Counted from the first letter of the stretch, positions 15,463 through 23,723 are shown. The stretch: 23,752 bases of DNA from Bacteroidaceae bacterium (GCA_016292545.1 JAEDIG010000027.1:1-23752); one strand, 5' to 3'. The notes: generated from the sequence alone by a model not told the origin. Numbers and translations are program-made.

Positions 15463-16719
15463 ATGAAACCAGAAGACAATTTTTCGGGCGGTATCGCATT
15501 TGACTTTCCCGCATCAAAGCCAAGCATCATCAAGGTGATTGGAGTGGGCGGTGGCGGAGGAAATGCCGTCAACCACATGTACCGGGAGGGCATCCACGAT
15601 GTCACCTACGTACTGTGCAACACCGACAAGAAGGCGCTCAACGACTCGCCTGTGCCCAACCATCTGCAACTGGGAAAGGACGGACTGGGTGCTGGCAACA
15701 GGCCGGAAAGGGCCAAACAGGCTGCCCTGGAGAGCCTCGATGAGATAAAACAGATGCTCGACGACGGCACACGCATGGTGTTCATCACGGCAGGCATGGG
15801 CGGAGGCACGGGCACAGGAGCCGCTCCTATCATCGCCCAATGTGCCAAGGACGCAGGCATCCTTACGGTGGGAATCGTCACCATCCCCTTCAGGTTTGAG
15901 GGCAACAACAAGATCAAACAGGCACTTGATGGCGTGGACGAAATATCCAAGCATGTGGATGCCCTGCTGGTTATCAATAACGAACGTCTGCGCGAGGTGT
16001 ACCCCGACCTCACTGTACTCAATGCCTTTGCCAAGGCCGACGACACCCTGAGCGTGGCTGCACGCAGCATTGCAGAAATCATCACCATGCACGGCATCAT
16101 GAACCTCGACTTCCAGGATGTGACCACGGTGCTCAAGGACGGAGGCGTGGCCATCATGAGCACAGGCTATGGAGAGGGGGAAAAGCGCGTGACCAAGGCC
16201 ATCAACGAGGCCCTGAACAGTCCGCTGCTCAACAACAACGACATCTTCAACAGCAAAAAGGTGCTGCTCAATATCAATTTCTGTGGAGACAAGGACCAGG
16301 ACAACCTGCGCATGGAGGAAATGAACGAAGTGAACGACTTCATGAGCCGTTTCAATCAGGACGTGGAAACCAAGTGGGGGCTGGCCACCGACAGCAGTCT
16401 GGGCAGCAAGGTGAAGATTACGCTGCTGGCCACGGGCTTCGGCCTCCAGAACGTTCCTGGCGTGGACGACCTCAAAAAGGAGAAGGACATTGCCCGCTCC
16501 ATTGAAGACGCAGAGGAGAAAGACAAGCTGGAGGCGCGCATTCTCACTTATTATGACCCTACATCCAAGTCGGTGCGCAGACGTCACCACAACGTGTTCA
16601 TATTCTCCGACGATGACCTCGACGATGAGAACGTGATTGCCATGGTCGACACCCTGCCAACATACAAGCGTACGCTGGAAGACCTGAAACGCATCAAGCA
16701 GCAACTGCCCCAACAATAA
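15463..16719 (+). CDS. ftsZ: cell division GTPase FtsZ
   Basis: FtsZ is the tubulin-like GTPase that forms the division ring. The 418-residue product has VIGVGGGGGNAVNHM, the GTP signature GGGTGTG at 113-119, and the synergy (T7) loop NLDFQD at 214-219, which completes the active site of the neighbouring subunit. The globular core ends near residue 326 (LLATGF). The remaining about 90 residues form a charged linker with a basic patch (SVRRRHH), an acidic stretch (SDDDLDDEN) and a probable C-terminal partner-binding peptide around DTLPTYKRTLEDLKRIKQQ, comparable to the IPAFLRKQ peptide of other FtsZ proteins. The last assignment is by resemblance. The yqeY-like gene follows after 31 nt. Confidence 0.97.
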   Translation: MKPEDNFSGGIAFDFPASKPSIIKVIGVGGGGGNAVNHMYREGIHDVTYVLCNTDKKALNDSPVPNHLQLGKDGLGAGNRPERAKQAALESLDEIKQMLDDGTRMVFITAGMGGGTGTGAAPIIAQCAKDAGILTVGIVTIPFRFEGNNKIKQALDGVDEISKHVDALLVINNERLREVYPDLTVLNAFAKADDTLSVAARSIAEIITMHGIMNLDFQDVTTVLKDGGVAIMSTGYGEGEKRVTKAINEALNSPLLNNNDIFNSKKVLLNINFCGDKDQDNLRMEEMNEVNDFMSRFNQDVETKWGLATDSSLGSKVKITLLATGFGLQNVPGVDDLKKEKDIARSIEDAEEKDKLEARILTYYDPTSKSVRRRHHNVFIFSDDDLDDENVIAMVDTLPTYKRTLEDLKRIKQQLPQQ

Positions 16720-16750
16720 TATATAAGACAATCAACTCAAAATACATATT

Positions 16751-17197
16751 ATGCTATTTGAACAGATTAGCAGCGACATTGTAGCTGCAATGAAAGCCAA
16801 GGACAAAGTGCGTCTGTTGGCATTGAGAAATGTGAAGAAGTATTTCATCGAAGCCAAGACTGCTCCCGGAAACAACGATGAGCTCACTGACGAGGCTGCA
16901 CTCAAGGTGCTGGCCAAGCTGGCCAAGCAGGGACGAGATACCGCCCAGATATATCAAAGCCAGAACAGGGCCGACCTGGCCGAGGAGGAAATGAAGCAAG
17001 TGCGTGTGATAGAGGAATACCTGCCCAAGCAGATGGAGGGCGATGAATTGCGTGCAGCCTTGTCGGAAATAATCGCAGAGGTGGGTGCCACATCAGCCAA
17101 AGAGATGGGCAAGGTGATGGGAGTGGCCACCAAGCGGCTGGCCGGCAAGGCCGAGGGACGCGCCATCAGCGAGATGGTGAAGACCCTGCTGCAATAG
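16751..17197 (+). CDS. GatB/YqeY domain-containing protein
   Basis: This 148-residue soluble protein matches the YqeY family: an N-terminal helical domain (MLFEQISSDIVAAMKAKDKV, LLALRNVKKYFIEAK) and a C-terminal GatB/YqeY-type domain with EEYLPKQM, AEVGATSAKEMGKVMG and LAGKAEGRAISEMV. The C-terminal domain resembles the tRNA-binding tail of GatB, and a role with tRNA or amidotransferase has been suggested for the family; the actual function is unsettled. In Bacteroidetes it commonly follows ftsZ. It is the last gene of the run, and its stop is 4 nt from the stop of the converging recO gene, leaving no room for a separate terminator. Confidence 0.92.
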   Translation: MLFEQISSDIVAAMKAKDKVRLLALRNVKKYFIEAKTAPGNNDELTDEAALKVLAKLAKQGRDTAQIYQSQNRADLAEEEMKQVRVIEEYLPKQMEGDELRAALSEIIAEVGATSAKEMGKVMGVATKRLAGKAEGRAISEMVKTLLQ

Positions 17198-17201
17198 GGC
17201 G

Positions 17202-17927
17202 CTAGTTCAGGAGGTCGCGCAACACCTGCAGCGAGCGTAGCGGCGGAAAGCCGGGAATGCGCTGCTGGTAGTAGGCTTCCAGAATGTCCAGAAAACGGTT
17301 GCGCTGTTCCCTGCTCATGCGGAAAAGATGCATGGAAGGGAAGTTCATGCGCATCATCAACGGCATCAGTCCGGCCTCCTCGGGTGTGAGATAAGCGCCA
17401 TGAGGAGGCCGGACCTCCGTATACTGGCATGTCTGCATGTCGAAAAACATCCCCTGGGCCGATGCGTCGACCGATGGCCAAAAGCCCAGGAAGCGTGTGA
17501 GCCTGAGCAGAAGGGTGAGATGGAAATTAGCCAGTCCCGAATCGCATGCGTCCAGCCACGCCAAGCTGTTACACAGGAAGGCAAAGAGCGGCTGATTCCG
17601 GGTTTCATTGCGCAGGCTATAATAGAGAAATTCCCCCAAGAACAAGGCAATGGTTTCCTTCACGGGATGATAAGGCAGCGATCGGTAGGCCATCCCCACG
17701 TGCAAGTCTTCGATGCGTTGCAACGACTGGTTCACACGCAAGTCGAAACTCAGGTCCACGATGCTCAGCGGGCGCAGCAGATTGGTGTGCAGCCGCTGGG
17801 TTTTCGCTCGCGAGGGTTTCACTACAAAGGCCACCGCCCCACAGTCTTCCGTGAAGATGGTCACAATCAGGTGGCCGGTGGCTCCCCTGGTCTGGTGCAA
17901 TACGATTCCACGTGTCTTCTCAATCAT
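17202..17927 (-). CDS. recO: DNA repair protein RecO
   Basis: RecO works with RecR (and RecF) to load RecA on SSB-covered single-stranded DNA. The 241-residue product begins MIEKTRGIVLHQTRGATGHL, the N-terminal OB-fold region, followed by EDCGAVAFVVKPSR and a helical domain (ETIALFLGEFLYYSLRNE). The zinc-finger cysteines of some RecO proteins are absent, as is common in Bacteroidetes. The ATG at 17927-17925 is chosen because further upstream the frame is unrelated to the family. A weak -7-like TACCTTAG lies on the minus strand at 17957-17950. It is convergent with the yqeY-family gene and divergent from tRNA-Glu. Confidence 0.9.
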   Translation of the reverse strand: MIEKTRGIVLHQTRGATGHLIVTIFTEDCGAVAFVVKPSRAKTQRLHTNLLRPLSIVDLSFDLRVNQSLQRIEDLHVGMAYRSLPYHPVKETIALFLGEFLYYSLRNETRNQPLFAFLCNSLAWLDACDSGLANFHLTLLLRLTRFLGFWPSVDASAQGMFFDMQTCQYTEVRPPHGAYLTPEEAGLMPLMMRMNFPSMHLFRMSREQRNRFLDILEAYYQQRIPGFPPLRSLQVLRDLLN

Positions 17928-18028
17928 CAATTTTGTTGTTTTGTGGCCGCTAAGGTACAAAAAATGATGCAGAAAACACGTAAACTGGGGGAATTTAGGC
18001 ATAAAAAAGCATTTTTTCTTGAAAACAT

Positions 18029-18059
18029 TTTGCCAATCCGCCAAAAAGGCGTACCTTTG
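18029..18059 (+). promoter_or_regulatory. consensus Bacteroidetes promoter for tRNA-Glu and rpsT
   Basis: TTTG at 18029-18032, exactly 19 nt, then TACCTTTG at 18052-18059: a perfect fit to the Bacteroidetes -33/-7 consensus. Transcription would start near 18066, about 45 nt before the mature tRNA. Confidence 0.8.
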
Positions 18060-18110
18060 CAACCGCAAATCAGCAAACACGCTGAAAGCACAGGCTAAGG
18101 CCGAAGGTTT

Positions 18111-18182
18111 GGTCCCTTCGTCTATCGGTTAGGACGAGAGATTTTCATTCTCTAAAGAGGAGTTCGACTCTCCTAGGGACTA
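18111..18182 (+). tRNA. tRNA-Glu (anticodon UUC)
   Basis: The sequence folds into a standard cloverleaf. The acceptor stem is GGTCCCT (18111-18117) with AGGGACT (18175-18181), including a G-U pair at the first position. The D arm is GTCT/GGAC. The anticodon stem is AGAGA/TCTCT with loop TTTTCAT (18142-18148) and anticodon TTC at 18144-18146. The T arm is AGGAG-TTCGACT-CTCCT. The discriminator is A18182, and CCA is not encoded. It lies 27 nt before rpsT under a strong promoter, so the two are probably co-transcribed. Confidence 0.95.
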
Positions 18183-18209
18183 CAAGTTAAAATAAAAAAG
18201 AATCACAAG

Positions 18210-18464
18210 ATGGCAAATCACAAATCGTCAGAAAAAAGAATCCGTCAGGAGGAGAAGAGAAGACTCCACAACAGATATTACGCAAAGACAATGCGTAATG
18301 CCGTGCGCAAATTGCGTGCAACTACCGACAAGGGCGAAGCACTTGCTATGTATCCCAGTGTACAGAAGGCTCTTGACAAGCTTGCCAAGACCAATGTCAT
18401 CCACAAGAACAAGGCTTCCAACCTCAAGTCTAAGCTGGCCAGCTACATCCAGAAGTTGAGCTAA
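18210..18464 (+). CDS. rpsT: 30S ribosomal protein S20
   Basis: The 84-residue, highly basic product begins MANHKSSEKRIRQEEKRRLH and has the helical S20 pattern: RNAVRKLRATTDKGEA, ALDKLAKTNVIHKNKASNLK, KSKLASYIQKLS. S20 binds 16S rRNA early in assembly of the small subunit. The length is normal for the family. The ATG at 18210 has no Shine-Dalgarno sequence and an A-rich leader. It lies 27 nt after tRNA-Glu, and an intrinsic terminator follows. Confidence 0.97.
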   Translation: MANHKSSEKRIRQEEKRRLHNRYYAKTMRNAVRKLRATTDKGEALAMYPSVQKALDKLAKTNVIHKNKASNLKSKLASYIQKLS

Positions 18465-18495
18465 AAGGCGGATTTTCCATAGCGTACAAGACATA

Positions 18496-18530
18496 GGGCG
18501 TACTCTTTCAGCAGAGTGCGCCTTTTTTCT
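18496..18530 (+). terminator. intrinsic terminator after rpsT
   Basis: GGCGTACTC at 18497-18505 pairs with GAGTGCGCC at 18514-18522 (one G-U pair) around an 8-nt loop and is followed by six Ts at 18523-18528. This is a classical Rho-independent terminator 32 nt after the rpsT stop. Confidence 0.9.
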
Positions 18531-18540
18531 TGCAATATGC

Positions 18541-18571
18541 TTTCATATCTCGATTTTTCTTCGTAAATTTG
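18541..18571 (+). promoter_or_regulatory. promoter of gyrB
   Basis: TAAATTTG at 18564-18571 matches TAnnTTTG fully, with TTTC at 18541-18544 exactly 19 nt upstream as the -33 element. It leaves a leader of about 20 nt before the ATG at 18599 and lies just past the rpsT terminator. Confidence 0.65.
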
Positions 18572-18598
18572 TACCCAAATTTAAGGCTTTTTACTGTA

Positions 18599-20563
18599 AT
18601 GGAAGAAACACAAACAAGTACTGCGCAATATAGCGCCTCCAACATCCAGGTATTGGAGGGGCTTGAGGCTGTGCGCAAGCGTCCGGCCATGTACATTGGT
18701 GACATCAGCGAGAAGGGTCTCCACCATCTGGTATACGAAACGGTGGACAACTCTATCGACGAGGCATTGGCCGGCTATTGCACCCATATCGAGGTCACCA
18801 TCAATCCCGACGAAAGCATCACCGTGCAGGATAACGGGCGCGGCATTCCCGTGGACATGCACGAGAAGGAACACAAGAGTGCCCTTGAAGTGGTAATGAC
18901 CGTTCTGCATGCCGGCGGCAAGTTCGACAAGGGCAGTTATAAGGTGAGCGGCGGACTCCATGGTGTGGGCGTGTCGTGTGTGAATGCCTTGAGCACGAAG
19001 ATGGTGTCCCAGGTATTCCGCGACGGAAAGATCTACCGCCAGGAATACGCATGCGGCAAGCCAGTAACTGGCGTGGAAGTGGTAGGGGAAACCGAGTTGC
19101 GGGGCACACGCCAGCAGTTCTGGCCCGATGCAAGCATCTTCACCACCACCCACTACAAATACGACATCCTGGCCAACCGCATGCGCGAGCTGGCCTATCT
19201 GAATGCCGGCATCCACATCACCCTCACCGACCTTCGTCCCGATGACGAAGGCAACACACGCAAGGAAGTGTTCCACAGCGAGGGCGGCCTCAAGGACTTT
19301 GTGCGCTACATCGACAGCAGCCGCACCCATCTCTTCGACGACGTAATCTACCTCAATACAGAAAAGCAGGGCACACCCATCGAAACGGCCATCATGTACA
19401 ATACCGGCTACAGCGAGAACCTGCATTCCTACGTCAACAACATCAACACCATTGAGGGCGGCACCCATCTCCAGGGTTTCCGCATGGCACTCACACGCGT
19501 GCTCAAGAAATACGCCGAGGACCAGTTTCCCAAGGAGATGGAGAAACTGGCAAAGAACCATGTGGAGATTAGCGGAGAAGACTTCCGCGAGGGCCTGACA
19601 GCAGTCATAAGCATCAAGGTGGCCGAGCCCCAGTTCGAGGGCCAGACCAAGACCAAGTTGGGCAACAGCGAGGTGGCCGGTGCCGTGCAGCAGGCCGTGG
19701 GCGAGGCATTGACCTTCTATCTGGAGGAACATCCCCGCGAGGCCAAGCTCATTGTAGACAAGGTGCTGCTTGCAGCCACGGCACGTGTGGCAGCCCGCAA
19801 GGCACGTGAGAGCGTGCAGCGCAAGAACCCCATGACTGGTGGCGGTCTTCCTGGCAAACTGGCCGACTGCAGCGACAAGGATGCTGCCAACTGTGAGCTC
19901 TTCATTGTGGAGGGCGACTCGGCCGGTGGTTCTGCCAAGCAGGGCCGCAGCCGTCAGTTCCAGGCCATTCTGCCCATCCGAGGAAAGATCTTTAATGTAG
20001 AACGTGTCATGTGGCACAAAGCCTTTGAACACGAGGAGGTCAACAATATCATCCAGGCGCTGGGCGTACGCTTTGGCCTGGGCGAGGACAGCAAGGAAGC
20101 CAACTATGAGAAGCTGCGCTACTACAAGGTAATCATCATGACCGATGCCGATGTCGATGGTTCCCACATCGACACCCTCCTGATGACACTCTTCTACCGC
20201 TATATGCCCGAACTCATCCAGAACGGCCACCTCTATATCGCCACTCCTCCCCTCTACCGCTGCCGTGCAGGCAAGGCCGAGGAATACTGCTACACCGAGG
20301 CCGACCGTCTGCGTTTCCTCGAACGCTACAACAATGGCCGCGAGGACGGCGTGGTCACCCAGCGCTACAAAGGTTTGGGTGAGATGAACCCTCAGCAGTT
20401 GTGGGAAACCACCATGAATCCCGACACACGTCTGCTCAAGCAGGTCACCATCGAGGATGCCGCAGGAGCCGACTATGTCTTCTCCATGCTGATGGGAGAG
20501 GATGTAGGGCCACGTCGTGAGTTCATTGAGCAGAACGCCACGTTTGCCAACATCGACGCTTGA
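18599..20563 (+). CDS. gyrB: DNA gyrase subunit B
   Basis: GyrB is the ATPase subunit of DNA gyrase, which introduces negative supercoils. The 654-residue protein has the GHKL ATPase site (E47-T-V-D-N51, D78-N-G-R-G82, GGLHGVGVSCVNAL), the transducer domain, and the TOPRIM domain with E438-G-D-S-A-G-G and the metal-binding D516-A-D-V-D520. The C-terminus (VTIEDAAGADYVF, then PRREFIEQNA) is GyrB-like rather than ParE-like. The length matches gyrases without the enterobacterial insertion. The ATG at 18599 is preferred because upstream in-frame codons lie in the promoter. A long hairpin follows the stop. Confidence 0.95.
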   Translation: MEETQTSTAQYSASNIQVLEGLEAVRKRPAMYIGDISEKGLHHLVYETVDNSIDEALAGYCTHIEVTINPDESITVQDNGRGIPVDMHEKEHKSALEVVMTVLHAGGKFDKGSYKVSGGLHGVGVSCVNALSTKMVSQVFRDGKIYRQEYACGKPVTGVEVVGETELRGTRQQFWPDASIFTTTHYKYDILANRMRELAYLNAGIHITLTDLRPDDEGNTRKEVFHSEGGLKDFVRYIDSSRTHLFDDVIYLNTEKQGTPIETAIMYNTGYSENLHSYVNNINTIEGGTHLQGFRMALTRVLKKYAEDQFPKEMEKLAKNHVEISGEDFREGLTAVISIKVAEPQFEGQTKTKLGNSEVAGAVQQAVGEALTFYLEEHPREAKLIVDKVLLAATARVAARKARESVQRKNPMTGGGLPGKLADCSDKDAANCELFIVEGDSAGGSAKQGRSRQFQAILPIRGKIFNVERVMWHKAFEHEEVNNIIQALGVRFGLGEDSKEANYEKLRYYKVIIMTDADVDGSHIDTLLMTLFYRYMPELIQNGHLYIATPPLYRCRAGKAEEYCYTEADRLRFLERYNNGREDGVVTQRYKGLGEMNPQQLWETTMNPDTRLLKQVTIEDAAGADYVFSMLMGEDVGPRREFIEQNATFANIDA

Positions 20564-20592
20564 TAGTTCTTTTTCAGCTTTAGGTATTATAT

Positions 20593-20637
20593 TGGGGCGC
20601 ACTACAAGCCGGTCCATACCGATTGTAGTGCGCCCCA
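20593..20637. terminator. long hairpin after gyrB, possible terminator
   Basis: GGGGCGCACTACAA at 20594-20607 is the exact reverse complement of TTGTAGTGCGCCCC at 20623-20636, extended by a T-A pair outside. The loop contains a second small stem, CGGT (20610-20613) with ACCG (20618-20621). No T-tract follows on either strand, so it is not a textbook intrinsic terminator. It may stop transcription, protect mRNA 3' ends from both convergent genes, or be a palindromic element. Confidence 0.6.
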
Positions 20638-20693
20638 TTGTTATGCCATATACGACTCTCTTACGTGCCCCAGACAAGTATACGACAGAAGTC

Positions 20694-20840
20694 CTACTCA
20701 TACACTTGCTCAATGAATTCCTTTTGATACCTAGGGACAACGGCATATCTGTCCCACATGGACAGTTCGCCACCGATGTAATGCCTTATGCGGTTGCTCA
20801 GGTCATAGACGACTGGCAAGAATGAGTTTTTGCCAAGATT
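20694..20840 (-). pseudogene. protein-like fragment, 48 codons, no clear start
   Basis: On the minus strand, codons from 20840 to the TAG at 20696-20694 read a 48-residue peptide whose middle and end (VVYDLSNRIRHYIGGELSMW, then RYQKEFIEQVYE) look like a real protein terminus. A TAA at 20843-20841 closes the frame upstream, and there is no ATG at its beginning; a TTG is present. It starts 5 nt after the stop codon of the large CotH-type gene but in a different frame. The opposite strand is also open here (about 60 codons) but reads less convincingly. I do not recognise the family. It is probably the relic of a lost gene. Confidence 0.3.
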
Positions 20841-20845
20841 TTATC

Positions 20846-23674
20846 CTAGTCTGCTGCCATCACGACCTTTTTTACTGTGGAATGTCCGTCGCGGTAACGG
20901 ATTTGCCGGATATAGATGCCGGGATTCTGTGGAATAGTTTTTCTTCCGTCGAGTGTGTAGAAGGCGATGGAGAGAATATTGTCCGAGGCGGGTGGTGGAG
21001 CGTTTTCGCTGGAAAGGGAACGTATGAAGGTGTCATACAGGGTGTGCATGTTGTGGTTGCCGATGGTGGGATGATAGAGGATATAGCAGTAACATCCTCC
21101 GTCGGGGTATCTGCCTATGCTTTCCTTGGGCGAGTGCACATCGTATAGGAAGCTGTCGGTCCACTCTTCGATGGAAGAGTGGAGGGAGAGGAAACCATTC
21201 TTCATGTTCTTCAGCTTGAAGGGAAGATGCGGCTGGGACAGGGATGGCTTTCCGTCACACCACACTACGATGTGCCCATCTGGCGGCACGATGGTGGCTA
21301 CGCCTGGAGCAGCATCCAACTGGTACTTTTTGGGATTCATAAGGTCATCGCTGAAATGCAATGCTGCCACGTCTATCGGCTCGTTTCCCCTGTTGTAGAT
21401 TTCTATCCAGTCGGCTCGCTTGCCATAGTCGTTAGTGAAGATGTCGTTGGCGGCACTCACTTCGTTGATGCACACGGGCGGTACGTCATCCACGCGTTCC
21501 TTTTCGAAAACAGCCGTATAGGTCCCGCTCCTTGTAACCATGCATTCACGGCTTTCCCCCATCCAGTTCCCCTCCGGGTCCTGCCATCCAAGGAAGGCAT
21601 AGCCGTCTGCGGCATCTGCATAAATCCGTGCCGATTCGAACAGCGTGCCCGAAAACCTGCCGAAGGGCAGTTCTTGCCCCTCCAGGCTGATGCGGGCAAA
21701 GGGGATATTGGTGCGGATGGTGATGTCCATCCCTTCCTTGAGGCCATAGGCGCTGGCCAGCGAACGGATGCGTGAGCGGCGGTAGTCGGCTCCCCACATC
21801 TCCTTCTGCAGTGTGCTGTAGGTCTTGTTCACATAGCGTCGGTCGAAGGCAAGGGCATCGCCCACCAGCGCGCAGATGCTGTCTGCCACGGCCTTGCACC
21901 GTTCTGGTGTGTATACACTCCCGTGCAGGATGCAGTATGAGGCCACGAACTGACGGCGGAAGGTGGGGTTGCGCTTCAGGTTGTTGTAGAGCAGCAGCAC
22001 CTCGTTCGTTGTCACTCCGTCAATGGCCTTCACATTGTCCGTGTCTCTCCATGCCAGGTCCTGGTCGAAGAAAACGAAATGAAACATCCCGTCGTCCTGG
22101 GTGCGGTAGCCCTTCACGTTGTTGCCTCCCAGCAGCCAGTCGTAGCTGCCCGTATAGCAGATGGCCGCCATGTAGCGGACAAATTCCTCCATGTCCAACA
22201 GCCGGCACACCTTGTCATAGCCCTCATCCGTGTCGGCTTCCCCGGAGCATGCAATCAGCCTGTCGAAGGCATCCCGGGTGCCCCCTTTCTGGTGGTAGGC
22301 CCCGTTGCTGTATTCAAAACCGTCCGTCTCGTCGTTGTCATATCCGTAGTTGGCACAGCCATGGAAACGGTTGTTGGGTTCGCGCACATTCATCATGGCC
22401 AGATACCTGCCGTTGATGAACACATGTGCAGGCTGGTATTCCTGTGCGTCCACATAGTATCCGCTTGAGGTGAGCACCTGTTGGGTGATGGCATCCTTGA
22501 TGCGCGGTCCGCCATCCGTGCGGTTGTTGTTGCCACCGTTGCGCACGAACAGCTGCTTGTATCGGCAATAGGGCTTGTGGGCAAACAAAGGGTAGTCGAA
22601 CGAACTGTTCCCGTCGTACAGCTTCTTAGTCTGCACCTTGAACGAGGCAGGCTCAAAGTGGCGGCTGTATCCGCCCGCCACCTCAAAACTGGCCTCCTGG
22701 TTGACCACCATCCGCCCTTCGGCAGTAAGATACTCCAGGTTCACAGGGCGTTCCCAGTCCATGTTCAGGTTGGATGCCACCTTGCTCCCCCTGCCCAGGA
22801 TGCCGTTCTTTCCGTTCACATAGCAGCCAATCCAGTCGTCATAGAGGTTGCGCGGGTCTGTGGTCACGGCCACGATGGGCAGATAATACTCCCTGTCCTT
22901 ATAGATGTAGGTGCGTGTAGCCACCCCGCTGGGCAGCATGCCGTCGGCAAACAGGCGTAGCCGCAGGACGGTGGTGTGCGAGATGCTGAAGCATCCGTCG
23001 CTGCTGGTCTTTCCATTCTCCAGCGTGGGTGTGCTTCCGTCCGTGGTATAGCGAAGGGTGGCTCCTTCGGGGATGGTGGCGTGCACGGTGAAACTGCCGC
23101 TGAAGAGTCTGGAGTCCTCATCCACCTCCGGCATCTTCATCTGCTCACTTCCGTAGTGGCCTTCATTGGGTGCCCCTGGGGTGGGCATTCCGCAATAGGC
23201 CCAGTCATTGCCCTGCACGCCCGTGAGTGCATAGCTGCAACGCGGGATGGAGGGCGGATAGTGGATGCTTGCGCCTATGTTCACTCCGTCGGGCGACAGA
23301 TAAACCGTCCCTCCCTCTCTGTACAGTTTGAATCTCACCTGTTTGTAGGCATCCGCCCCGTATACGCCATCATCGGCATGATGGCCAAAGAACAGGCATC
23401 CGTATCCTCCCGGACTTATTTGTTCCGTTCCCTGAAGCCTGTGTTTCTTCAGGTCACCCGCGTCATCGCTCACATACCACCCTTCTATCGAAACCGCGTC
23501 ATCTGTGGGGTTATGCAGTTCCACCCAGCTTCCATAGTTGTTCGAATGGTCTATTGTCTGGTCTATATTGGCCACGCACACCTCCGTAAACCGGAGCGGG
23601 CACGAGGCGGCAGTCACCTGGCCGCTCATCTGGATGGATGCCAGAAGTAGTGACAGGAATAGTTTGTCCTTCAT
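20846..23674 (-). CDS. secreted CotH kinase-like protein with two lamin-tail domains
   Basis: The 942-residue product has a signal peptide (MKDKLFLSLLLASIQMSGQV, cleavage near residue 22-24). In order follow a lamin-tail-like domain (about 27-150, EVCVANIDQT, WVELHN, GWYVSDD), a chitobiase-type C-terminal domain (about 192-258, RYTTDGSTPT), and a CotH kinase domain (about 264-560) with GGYSR at 334-338, K346, D512/N519 in YDWLLGGNN, and FDQDLAW with D537/D539. Then come a small repeat-type domain (about 690-724, FLGWQDPEGNW, GTYTAVFE), a second lamin-tail domain (about 733-870, INEVSAANDIF, ADWIEIYN) and a tail (about 899-942, IAFYTLDGRK, NPGIYI, KKVVM) resembling type IX secretion sorting domains. 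CotH is a spore-coat protein kinase in Bacillus; the substrate here is unknown. The start at 23674 is chosen for the signal peptide; a longer frame begins at 23716. Confidence 0.85.
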   Translation of the reverse strand: MKDKLFLSLLLASIQMSGQVTAASCPLRFTEVCVANIDQTIDHSNNYGSWVELHNPTDDAVSIEGWYVSDDAGDLKKHRLQGTEQISPGGYGCLFFGHHADDGVYGADAYKQVRFKLYREGGTVYLSPDGVNIGASIHYPPSIPRCSYALTGVQGNDWAYCGMPTPGAPNEGHYGSEQMKMPEVDEDSRLFSGSFTVHATIPEGATLRYTTDGSTPTLENGKTSSDGCFSISHTTVLRLRLFADGMLPSGVATRTYIYKDREYYLPIVAVTTDPRNLYDDWIGCYVNGKNGILGRGSKVASNLNMDWERPVNLEYLTAEGRMVVNQEASFEVAGGYSRHFEPASFKVQTKKLYDGNSSFDYPLFAHKPYCRYKQLFVRNGGNNNRTDGGPRIKDAITQQVLTSSGYYVDAQEYQPAHVFINGRYLAMMNVREPNNRFHGCANYGYDNDETDGFEYSNGAYHQKGGTRDAFDRLIACSGEADTDEGYDKVCRLLDMEEFVRYMAAICYTGSYDWLLGGNNVKGYRTQDDGMFHFVFFDQDLAWRDTDNVKAIDGVTTNEVLLLYNNLKRNPTFRRQFVASYCILHGSVYTPERCKAVADSICALVGDALAFDRRYVNKTYSTLQKEMWGADYRRSRIRSLASAYGLKEGMDITIRTNIPFARISLEGQELPFGRFSGTLFESARIYADAADGYAFLGWQDPEGNWMGESRECMVTRSGTYTAVFEKERVDDVPPVCINEVSAANDIFTNDYGKRADWIEIYNRGNEPIDVAALHFSDDLMNPKKYQLDAAPGVATIVPPDGHIVVWCDGKPSLSQPHLPFKLKNMKNGFLSLHSSIEEWTDSFLYDVHSPKESIGRYPDGGCYCYILYHPTIGNHNMHTLYDTFIRSLSSENAPPPASDNILSIAFYTLDGRKTIPQNPGIYIRQIRYRDGHSTVKKVVMAAD

Positions 23675-23715
23675 TTTACATATTATAATTTTAATGCAAT
23701 CTTCGCAATCCGCCA

Positions 23716-23723
23716 CAAAATTA
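23716..23723 (-). promoter_or_regulatory. candidate promoter of the CotH-type gene
   Basis: On the minus strand, 23723-23716 reads TAATTTTG, matching TAnnTTTG, with TTTT 19 nt upstream as a partial -33 element. Transcription would begin near 23709, giving an AT-rich leader of about 35 nt before the ATG at 23674. Confidence 0.5.

Noticed and set aside
17928..18080. N-terminal extension of RecO by 51 residues
   Set aside because: The extension is unlike RecO, runs into the divergent tRNA promoter, and the family N-terminus begins at the ATG at 17927.
18581..20773. A 730-codon open frame antisense to gyrB
   Set aside because: It mirrors gyrB codon usage, has the cysteine/histidine/leucine-rich look of antisense frames, and matches no family I recognise.
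20640..20825. A 60-codon plus-strand frame after gyrB
   Set aside because: It overlaps the more protein-like minus-strand fragment, has no promoter or leader, and follows the gyrB hairpin.
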